7,949 nucleotides of DNA. It comes from Verrucomicrobiota bacterium (GTDB taxonomy: Bacteria > Verrucomicrobiota > Verrucomicrobiia > Opitutales > UBA953). The notes under the pieces are model-generated. The model saw only the letters and a list, made by a program, of their open reading frames with translations, made no database searches and was not told the DNA's origin. The translations under genes and the position numbers were made by a program. Below are positions 1 through 5,750 of the stretch, piece by piece; within the stretch, counting starts at the first letter, position 1; the number at the start of each line of letters is the position of its first letter. The stretch spans positions 1 through 7,949 of the forward strand of contig RGES01000054.1 of assembly GCA_009917805.1 (NCBI GenBank), read 5' to 3'.

Positions 1-1247
1 ACGCCGGTGGCAGCGTGCAGCTGCCGAAAGGAAAATATCGGCTGACGAAGACGGTCACGGTCGACCTCGCCAAGCTCGGGACCTTCGGCCTCTCGTCCGA
101 TGGGACGGCGACCGTCATCATGGCCGGCCCGGGACCGGCCTTGAAAATCGTCGGCACCCACGGCGGCACCGCCGCGCCGAAATCTTTCAAGCCCGAGACC
201 TGGGCCCAGCGCACGCCCGCCGTGCAGGGACTCGAGATCCTGGGCGCGCACGCCGAGGCCGACGGGATCGAGGCCACCGGCACCATGCAGCTGACCCTCT
301 CGCGCCTGACCATCCGCGAATGCCGCCACGGCATCCACCTCACCGAGCGCAACCGCAACGTCATCGTGGCCGACTGCCATCTTTACCGTAACCGCGGCGT
401 CGGGCTCTACCTCGACCGCGTCAACCAGCATCAGACCAACGTCAGCGGCTGCCATATCAGCTACAACCTCGGTGGCGGCGTCGTCGCGATCGGCGGCGAG
501 GTCCGCAACCTGCACATCGGCACCTCCGACATCGAGGCCAACCACGACGAGAACGGACCGCCGTCGGCCAACGTCCTCCTGGATTCGACCGGCGGCTCGA
601 TCGCCGAGGTCGCGATCACCGGCTGCACGCTCCAGCATAACCACAAGGCGCCGGGCTCGGCCAACATCCGCATCCTCGGCGCGGGCTCGGACCCTTCCCT
701 GCTCCGCCGCGAAGGTCGCGCGACCACCCGCGAAGGCCACGTCACCATCACCGGCAACGTCTTCAGCGACGTGGAAGTGAACATCGAGCTGCGCGAGTCC
801 CGCGGGGTCACCCTCACCGGCAACACCTTCTGGGAAGGCTTCGCGCACGACCTCCTGATCGAAGACAGCCAGAACATCCTGATCACGGGCAACAACTTCG
901 ACCGCAACCCCCGCTACCTCGTCAACGGCAACGGCCTGGCCGAGCGCAACGGCATCGTGCTGCGTCGGCTCGCGGATTCGGCTTTCACCGGCAACATCGT
1001 CGTCGGCGTCCACGGCAAGGAAGCCGCGGTCGACGTCGAAGACTCCTCGCGCCTGCGCATCACCGATAACAGCATCCTGGACAGCGACGGCCACGCCCTC
1101 CGCCTGACCCGCCTCAAGAAAAGCCTCGTGACCGGCAACCTCCTGCGCGACGACCGCCCGGCTGACCGCAAAAGCGTCGCTCCGCTGCTCATGGTCCGCG
1201 AGGGCGCGGAGAACCGGATCGACGGCGAACCCTCCGTGGCGCGCTGA
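1..1247 (+). CDS. Right-handed parallel beta-helix repeat protein (5'-partial)
   Basis: The reading frame is already open at the left edge and codes A-G-G-S-V-Q-L-P-K-G-K-Y-R-L. This is the usual first strand of pectate-lyase-like beta-helix proteins (GG-V-LP-G-Y), so the GTG at 15 is very unlikely to be the true start and the N-terminus, including any signal peptide, lies outside the window. Counting from that GTG there are 410 residues. The body is a run of short strands and turns typical of PbH1 repeats, for example 'NVIVADCHLYRNRGVGLYL' near 115-133. It ends with six regularly placed T-G/D-N turns (residues about 246-375). Such proteins are usually exported and bind or cleave polysaccharides, but I cannot point to a catalytic site, so substrate and activity stay open. 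The gene ends 2 bases before the stop codon of the convergent adenylate-kinase-like gene. Confidence 0.88.
   Translation, partial: AGGSVQLPKGKYRLTKTVTVDLAKLGTFGLSSDGTATVIMAGPGPALKIVGTHGGTAAPKSFKPETWAQRTPAVQGLEILGAHAEADGIEATGTMQLTLSRLTIRECRHGIHLTERNRNVIVADCHLYRNRGVGLYLDRVNQHQTNVSGCHISYNLGGGVVAIGGEVRNLHIGTSDIEANHDENGPPSANVLLDSTGGSIAEVAITGCTLQHNHKAPGSANIRILGAGSDPSLLRREGRATTREGHVTITGNVFSDVEVNIELRESRGVTLTGNTFWEGFAHDLLIEDSQNILITGNNFDRNPRYLVNGNGLAERNGIVLRRLADSAFTGNIVVGVHGKEAAVDVEDSSRLRITDNSILDSDGHALRLTRLKKSLVTGNLLRDDRPADRKSVAPLLMVREGAENRIDGEPSVAR
732..1154 (+). repeat. Tandem beta-helix coils with T-(G/D)-N turns
   Basis: Within the beta-helix protein, six copies of a hydrophobic-T-G/D-N-x-hydrophobic turn occur: ITGNVF, LTGNTF, ITGNNF, FTGNIV, ITDNSI and VTGNLL. 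They are spaced about 22-34 residues apart, matching one helical coil per repeat. These are protein-level repeats. The DNA copies share mainly an 'accggcaac'-like core and are otherwise diverged, so this is an old structural repeat and not a recent DNA duplication. Confidence 0.75.
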
Positions 1248-1260
1248 ACTTACGCGCCGC
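1236..1260. terminator. Hairpin at the convergent gene ends, both stop codons in its loop
   Basis: GGCGCG at 1238-1243 pairs perfectly with CGCGCC at 1253-1258. One U-G and one further G-C pair extend it to 8 base pairs (1236-1243 with 1253-1260). The 9-base loop CTGAACTTA contains the TGA stop of the plus-strand beta-helix gene (1245-1247) and, on the other strand, the TAA stop of the adenylate-kinase-like gene (1252-1250). There is no T-tract on either side, so it is not a classic intrinsic terminator. A bidirectional 3'-end stabiliser or weak terminator is the likeliest role. The stem is visible in the sequence; its function is inferred. Confidence 0.45.
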
Positions 1261-2452
1261 CGCGGCGGATCTCGGAGCCTTCGAAGCGGATCGACACGCG
1301 CCAGACCTTCTTGACGCGCGTGATCACCTTGCCGGTACCGGCGACGATGGTCTCGGGGATCTCGATGCGGTGCTGGTCGACCACGGCGTGGAAACCGCGC
1401 TCGGAGAAGATGTCGATGAACATCGAGATCGCCAGAGGGTCGTCGAAGACCGGGGTCTCGATGTTGACGTGGGCCTGGCCGGAGATGGCGTGGGCCTTGA
1501 TGATCGGCAGGAACTTGCCCTGGATCAGCTCGATGACCTGGCGGAAGGTTTCGGCGTTGCGCTCGGCGTAGTCGTCGAGGCGGCGGACGAGGTCCTGACG
1601 CGCATGCTGGACGATCTGCGAGGCCAGCGGGATCGGCGAGATGAGGTCATACGTCTCTTCCGACAGTTCGAGGGAGCTCTGGTACTGGAGCTCCTTGATG
1701 ATGCGGGCCTGGACTTCAGGAAGGGAGCCCTGCGCGTTGATGAAGTGATAGTGGAAGATGTCACGCAGCGACTGCAGCGGCTCGTAGGTGCGCTCCTTGA
1801 AGACACGGTAACGGTTGCGGGCGGCGTCGGCCGTCAGGTCGGTCTTGCGGACCTCGGCGAGCGGACCGCCTTCGCGGGCGGCCTTCTCGTTCTGGGCGAT
1901 GGCTTCCTGGCCGCGCTTGAGCTGACGGCGGACGGACTCGTTCTCGTCGACGAACAGGACGAGGATATGGAAATGCGGCTTAGGGAAGTGGACCCCGCTC
2001 GAGCCACGGAACTCCGTGCGCAGGTCGTTGAGCTTGGTGAAGAGGTGCTTGAGGCACTCCACCTGCACCATCGAGCGCGGGAAACCGTCGACGATCGCGC
2101 CGCTGACGTACTGCGGCTCCAGCAGCTTGCGGAAGAGGATCTCCACCACCTCGCGGTCGCCGACGAGCATGCCGGCGTCGATGCGCTTCTTGGCCTCCGG
2201 ACTCGAAAGCAGGTCGCTGACCACGATCGGGTCGGCGGCATAGTCGCGATACTGGAGGATGAACGCGGTATTGGTACCCTTACCGGCGCCCGGGGCGCCA
2301 TTGAGCCAGAAGATCTCGCGCGGGAAGGCCAGCTTCTCGCGGCCGAGTTCCCGTTCCAGACTGGACCAGACGGAGTCGAAGATGATCTGGCCATCCTTGA
2401 CCTCGAGGTCGCTGATGCCGCTGGCGGCAGGTCTGGGCTGAGCGTCGCTCAT
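1250..2452 (-). CDS. Adenylate-kinase-like nucleoside monophosphate kinase with extra C-terminal domain
   Basis: The 400-residue product contains the nucleoside monophosphate kinase core: Walker A loop GAPGAGKGT (52-60), an NMP-binding stretch including 'SDLL' and 'AGMLVGD' (79-99), the DGFPR motif (122-126), a beta strand 'FHILVLFVDE' (161-170), and the LID-flanking region from R175/R176 to 'NRYRVFKERTYEPL' (213-226). By family knowledge it should transfer a phosphate from ATP to a nucleoside monophosphate, probably AMP, in the cytoplasm. It is much longer than the usual 180-220 residues, with about 45 residues before the core and about 150 after it. The C-terminal part is a helical stretch (about 275-320) followed by alternating strands and helices; I do not recognise it. 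The LID lacks zinc-binding cysteines and is not typical. The ATG start is well fixed: an in-frame TAG lies five codons upstream and no other start lies between. No Shine-Dalgarno motif is visible. Confidence 0.85.
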   Translation of the reverse strand: MSDAQPRPAASGISDLEVKDGQIIFDSVWSSLERELGREKLAFPREIFWLNGAPGAGKGTNTAFILQYRDYAADPIVVSDLLSSPEAKKRIDAGMLVGDREVVEILFRKLLEPQYVSGAIVDGFPRSMVQVECLKHLFTKLNDLRTEFRGSSGVHFPKPHFHILVLFVDENESVRRQLKRGQEAIAQNEKAAREGGPLAEVRKTDLTADAARNRYRVFKERTYEPLQSLRDIFHYHFINAQGSLPEVQARIIKELQYQSSLELSEETYDLISPIPLASQIVQHARQDLVRRLDDYAERNAETFRQVIELIQGKFLPIIKAHAISGQAHVNIETPVFDDPLAISMFIDIFSERGFHAVVDQHRIEIPETIVAGTGKVITRVKKVWRVSIRFEGSEIRRGGA

Positions 2453-2477
2453 GAAGTTAAGGGTCTAGGAGTAAATC

Positions 2478-2498
2478 GCCTCATCGAACCTGCGAGGC
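2478..2498 (-). other. Small inverted repeat in the leader of the adenylate-kinase-like gene
   Basis: GCCTC (2478-2482) and GAGGC (2494-2498) form a 5-base-pair stem with an 11-base loop. It lies directly next to the A/T tract of the neighbouring terminator and about 26 bases upstream of the ATG at 2452. On the minus strand it would fold in the 5' leader of the mRNA if transcription starts in or before it. It is short and may be chance. I see no convincing -35/-10 pair in the remaining leader. Confidence 0.2.
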
Positions 2499-2518
2499 AA
2501 AAAAGCGGCCATCCCGCT
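2499..2518 (-). terminator. Probable intrinsic terminator after the unknown secreted-protein gene
   Basis: Read on the minus strand, AGCGG (2518-2514), a 5-base loop, and CCGCT (2508-2504) run straight into TTTTTT (2504-2499). The stem is only 5 base pairs but GC-rich, and the T-tract is clear in a region where such runs are rare. It lies about 15 bases beyond the TAA at 2535-2533, so it would end transcripts of the upstream minus-strand genes and separate them from the adenylate-kinase-like gene. Confidence 0.6.
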
Positions 2519-2532
2519 CCATTTTCGGGCAA

Positions 2533-3360
2533 TTACTTCTTTCCGCCCTTGGACTGGACGTCATCCGAGCCCGGCTTGACCACCGGGAGTCCCGGATCGC
2601 TCGAGCGATTCCGGCGGAACTGATAGCGGTTGATGTCCTGCATCGAAAGCTGGTCGACGGTCTTGGGGTCGGGGCTGAGCCGACCCTGCCAATTCGATTT
2701 CACGCCGGCATACTTCGCGTTGGTATCGACGCCCATGTGCTGCTCCCAGTCCTTGACCTCGGCCTTGGCGCCGCTGACGGGAGCCTTGATGCGGTCGATG
2801 GACTTCACCTCGACGGTGTCCTTCGGGCGGACCGGCGCGCCGAGGGTGTCCTTGAGGTCGACGTCGGCCTTCTTGCGACCGATGTTGTCATAACGGCCAT
2901 GCCAGGTCTCGAGCGTGAGCAGGTTGTTACGCGAGTAGACCTGCTCCTTGCCGATGCTCGACATGCTCTTCTCGAAGCGCTGCTCCTTGAGGTCGCTGGT
3001 CTTGGAAGCCTTCTTCAGGCCAGCGTTGAAGTCGACGGCGTCATCGACGCTCTTGCCGATGCCCTTGCCTTCCATGGAAAACGGCACGTTCCGTCCGTCG
3101 GCGGTCTTGATGGACTGCTGCGGGGCCGGCGACGGCTTAGGCGCTACGGTGGCATTGGCGGCGGTCGGCGAGGAACCCGTCGGGCGCGGCGCCGTGATGG
3201 TACGCGACTTGGCCGGAGTGCCATCCAACGGACGGCCCTCGGCGTCATAACGATACTCCTGCTTCCCCTCGATGCCGCCCTCGGCCGTGATGATCACGCC
3301 AGCCTTGATGCCGCCAGGCGGACGCTCAGCGGCAGGCAAAGTCAAAGCCGACAGCGCCAG
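2533..3360 (-). CDS. Secreted-type protein of unknown function, 5' end missing
   Basis: About 275 residues remain. The product begins with a hydrophobic stretch 'LALSALTLPA', which looks like the core and end of a signal peptide, followed by 'AERPPGGIKAGV'. Next comes a proline/alanine/threonine-rich linker (residues about 49-85), then a charged, lysine-rich region with 'LLTLETWHGRYDNIGRKKADVDL' as its most structured-looking part. It ends in a polar tail, 'QSKGGKK'. I do not recognise the family. No ATG or GTG lies in frame between the phosphorylase sequence and the hydrophobic stretch; the first candidates are TTG codons at 3345 and 3339 and a GTG at 3297. The original start and the positively charged end of the signal peptide appear to be lost where the gene is joined to glycogen phosphorylase in another frame. 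The start at 3360 marks where the non-phosphorylase sequence seems to begin. An exported or periplasmic location is inferred. Confidence 0.6.
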   Translation of the reverse strand: MALSALTLPAAERPPGGIKAGVIITAEGGIEGKQEYRYDAEGRPLDGTPAKSRTITAPRPTGSSPTAANATVAPKPSPAPQQSIKTADGRNVPFSMEGKGIGKSVDDAVDFNAGLKKASKTSDLKEQRFEKSMSSIGKEQVYSRNNLLTLETWHGRYDNIGRKKADVDLKDTLGAPVRPKDTVEVKSIDRIKAPVSGAKAEVKDWEQHMGVDTNAKYAGVKSNWQGRLSPDPKTVDQLSMQDINRYQFRRNRSSDPGLPVVKPGSDDVQSKGGKK

Positions 3361-5699
3361 AAGTCGACCACGGGCGAAAGCGCACCGGCCTGCTCCGGCG
3401 TGAAGGTGTCGGAACGCAGCCAATCGAGGAGCGCGGACAGTTCCGGGTCGGCGGCGAGCACCGCGCGCGGGTCGTAGCCGTCGGCCCAGAGCTTCTCGAC
3501 CTCTTCGACCTGCAGGCCGAAGATGAAGATGTTCTCGTCTCCGACTTCTTCGCCGATCTCGACGTTGGCGCCATCGAGCGTGCCGATGGTGACCGCGCCG
3601 TTGAGGGCGAGCTTCATGTTGCCGGTGCCCGAAGCTTCCTTGCCGGCGGTGGAGATCTGCTCGGAAAGGTCCGCGGCCGGGATGATGCGTTCGGCGAGCG
3701 AGACGCGGTAGTCCGGCAGGAAGACCACCTTCAGGAGGCCGCGGACGCGTTCGTCGGAATTGATGACGGCGGCGACGCGGTTGATCGCGTGGATGATATG
3801 CTTCGCGAGCGCGTAGCCCGGAGCGGCCTTGGCCCCGAAGATGCAGACGCGCGGCGTGAAGTGACCGTTCGGCTCGTTCAGGATGCGGCGATACAGGTGC
3901 AGGATGTGCAGCAGGTTGAGGTGCTGGCGCTTGTACTCGTGGAGGCGCTTGATCTGCACGTCGAAGAGCGCGTCGGGCGAGACCTCCACGCCGACGAGGT
4001 CCTTGATGCGGGCGGCGAGGCGCACCTTGTTGGCGCGCTTGATCGCGAGGAAGCGATCCTGGAAGGCCGGACGGTCGGCCAAGGCGTCGAGCTTGCGCAG
4101 GCGGCCGAGGTCGGCCTCCCAGCCCTTGCCGGCGACCTCGTCGCACAAGGCGCCGAGCTCGGGATTGCAACCGCGCATCCAGCGGCGCGGCGTGACGCCG
4201 TTGGTGACGTTGACGAACTTGCCCTTCCAGAGCTCATTGAAGCCGGGGAACAGGTTGGAGCGGATCAGGCGGGTATGGAGCTCGGCCACGCCGTTGACGT
4301 GGTGCGAACCGACGACGGCGAGGTGCGCCATGCGGATGCGCTTGGGGAAACCTTCCTGGATGATCGAGAGCTCGGTCTTGCGGGCGTCGTCGCCCGGCCA
4401 GCGCTGGTCGACCTCCTCGAGGTGGCGACGATTGATCTCGTAGATGATCTCGAGGTGGCGCGGCAGGACCTTCTCGAAGAGCGGCACGGACCAGGTCTCG
4501 AGGGCTTCCGGCAGCAAGGTGTGGTTGGTGTAGCTGAAGACCTGCGTGCACAGCCCCCAGGCTTTCTCCCAGGTCAGGCGCTCGACGTCGACCAGCAGGC
4601 GCATGAGCTCGGCGACCGCGATGGCCGGGTGGGTGTCGTTCAGCTGGACCGCGGCCTTGGCCGGGAGCGTGCTGAAGTCGGGATTGAGGCGACGGTGACG
4701 CCGCAGGATGTCCTGCAGCGAGCAGGACACGAAGAAGATCTGCTGGACGAGACGGAGCTCCTTGCCGCTCTCGGTGCTGTCGTTCGGATAAAGGACCTTC
4801 GAGACGATCTCGCTCGAATCGCGCTCATGCACGGCCTCGACGTAACCGCCGCGGTCGAAGGCGCGGAAGTCGAACTCGGAAGCGGCCTTGGATTCCCAGA
4901 GGCGGAGGAAGTTGACGCTGCTGCCGGCGAAACCGGCGATCGGGATATCCCACGGTACGCCGAGGAGGTTGCGGGTCTCGACGAGCTCGGCGCAATGGTT
5001 GCCGCGATCGTCGGTGCTGTGCTTCACGCGACCGTAGAGCGGCACGCTGACGCGGAAGTTCGGACGGCGGATGAGCCAAGGGTTGTTGTTCGCCAGCCAG
5101 TTGTCGGCGACCTCGACCTGACGGCCGAGCGCGAAGGTCTGGCGGAACAGGCCGAACTCATAATGGATGCCGTAGCCGATGGCCGGGATGTCCATCGTGG
5201 CAAGGGAGTCGAGGAAGCAGGCGGCGAGGCGGCCCAGGCCGCCGTTGCCGAGGCCCATGTCGGCCTCTTCGTCGGCGACCTTCTCGAGGTCCTGCCCGAG
5301 CTCGGCCAAGGCGGCCGTGGCGACGTCGCGGAGCTGCAGGTTGACGAGATTGTTGGTGAGCACGCGGCCCATCAGGTACTCGAGGGAGAGATAGTAGACG
5401 CGGCGGACGTTCTTGCTGGCGTGCTGGGCCTGCGTGTCGATGTAGCGCTCGAGCATCTGGTCGCGGGCGGCCATGCACGTCGCCATCCACCAGTCGTTGC
5501 GGGTGGCGGTGACGCGGTCGCGGGCGAAAGTGCTCTTCAGGTGACGCAGGATCGCATCCCGGAATTCGGCGACCGGCGAACCGGCGGCGGGCTTGGCCGG
5601 AAGCTTGGCCTTGGCCTTCTTCGGGACCGGCTTGGCGACAGGCTTGCGGGCCTTGACCACCTTGACGGGCTTCTTCGCGAGCTTCTTCTTCTTAGGCAT
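3342..5699 (-). CDS. glgP: Glycogen/alpha-glucan phosphorylase, C-terminally truncated
   Basis: GT35-family phosphorylase that releases glucose-1-phosphate from glycogen or maltodextrin in the cytoplasm. Family blocks run in order: 'YYLSLEYLMGR' (102-112), 'GLGNGGLGRLAACFLDS' (149-165), 'GYGIHYEFGLFRQ' (175-187), 'VQLNDTHPAIA' (351-361), 'YTNHTLLPEALE' (390-401), 'VNVTNGVTPRRW' (496-507), 'QIKRLHEYKRQ' (582-592), and the pyridoxal-phosphate site 'EASGTGNMK' with Lys696. Residues 1-42 form a Lys/Pro/Ala-rich tail absent from E. coli GlgP. At the other end the protein stops after 'LSPVVD' plus six unrelated residues. The usual last 65-75 residues (GDPY-VLADF, YVEAQ, and FSSDR near the terminus) are missing, and neither other frame of this strand supplies them. 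The start is secure: an in-frame TAA (5711-5709) lies four codons upstream. The active site is intact, but loss of the C-terminal helices may prevent stable folding. Confidence 0.93.
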   Translation of the reverse strand: MPKKKKLAKKPVKVVKARKPVAKPVPKKAKAKLPAKPAAGSPVAEFRDAILRHLKSTFARDRVTATRNDWWMATCMAARDQMLERYIDTQAQHASKNVRRVYYLSLEYLMGRVLTNNLVNLQLRDVATAALAELGQDLEKVADEEADMGLGNGGLGRLAACFLDSLATMDIPAIGYGIHYEFGLFRQTFALGRQVEVADNWLANNNPWLIRRPNFRVSVPLYGRVKHSTDDRGNHCAELVETRNLLGVPWDIPIAGFAGSSVNFLRLWESKAASEFDFRAFDRGGYVEAVHERDSSEIVSKVLYPNDSTESGKELRLVQQIFFVSCSLQDILRRHRRLNPDFSTLPAKAAVQLNDTHPAIAVAELMRLLVDVERLTWEKAWGLCTQVFSYTNHTLLPEALETWSVPLFEKVLPRHLEIIYEINRRHLEEVDQRWPGDDARKTELSIIQEGFPKRIRMAHLAVVGSHHVNGVAELHTRLIRSNLFPGFNELWKGKFVNVTNGVTPRRWMRGCNPELGALCDEVAGKGWEADLGRLRKLDALADRPAFQDRFLAIKRANKVRLAARIKDLVGVEVSPDALFDVQIKRLHEYKRQHLNLLHILHLYRRILNEPNGHFTPRVCIFGAKAAPGYALAKHIIHAINRVAAVINSDERVRGLLKVVFLPDYRVSLAERIIPAADLSEQISTAGKEASGTGNMKLALNGAVTIGTLDGANVEIGEEVGDENIFIFGLQVEEVEKLWADGYDPRAVLAADPELSALLDWLRSDTFTPEQAGALSPVVDFWRCRL

Positions 5700-5750
5700 G
5701 ATCGTCGGTTAGGACAATCCAGCCTAAGCCACAAGCGAGCCAAAACCGCG
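5700..5750 (-). other. Short spacer between the acyltransferase/synthetase gene and glgP
   Basis: These 51 bases separate the TGA of the upstream minus-strand gene from the glgP ATG. There is no purine-rich Shine-Dalgarno motif before the ATG and no terminator-like hairpin with a T-tract. A TTGACG (5754-5749) resembles a -35 box but has no acceptable -10 partner at 16-18 bases. The short gap allows co-transcription of the two genes. Confidence 0.4.

Noticed and set aside
2478..2498. tRNA T-arm-like motif (GGTTCGAT in a small stem), possible tRNA fragment or attachment site
   Set aside because: No acceptor, anticodon or D-arm can be drawn around it, there is no CCA end, and no integrase or direct repeat is nearby.
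1370..2623. Long plus-strand open frame (417 codons) opposite the adenylate-kinase-like gene
   Set aside because: Same low-complexity antisense composition, and the opposite strand carries clear kinase motifs.
3300..3400. Simple frameshift as the cause of the short GlgP
   Set aside because: Neither of the other two minus-strand frames below 3345 encodes the expected phosphorylase C-terminus, so a one- or two-base indel cannot explain it.
3361..4170. Extension of the unknown secreted protein upstream to an ATG at 4170
   Set aside because: That part of the frame overlaps well-conserved glgP sequence and translates to Arg/Pro/Ala-rich shadow sequence. Only the part below about 3360 looks like real protein.
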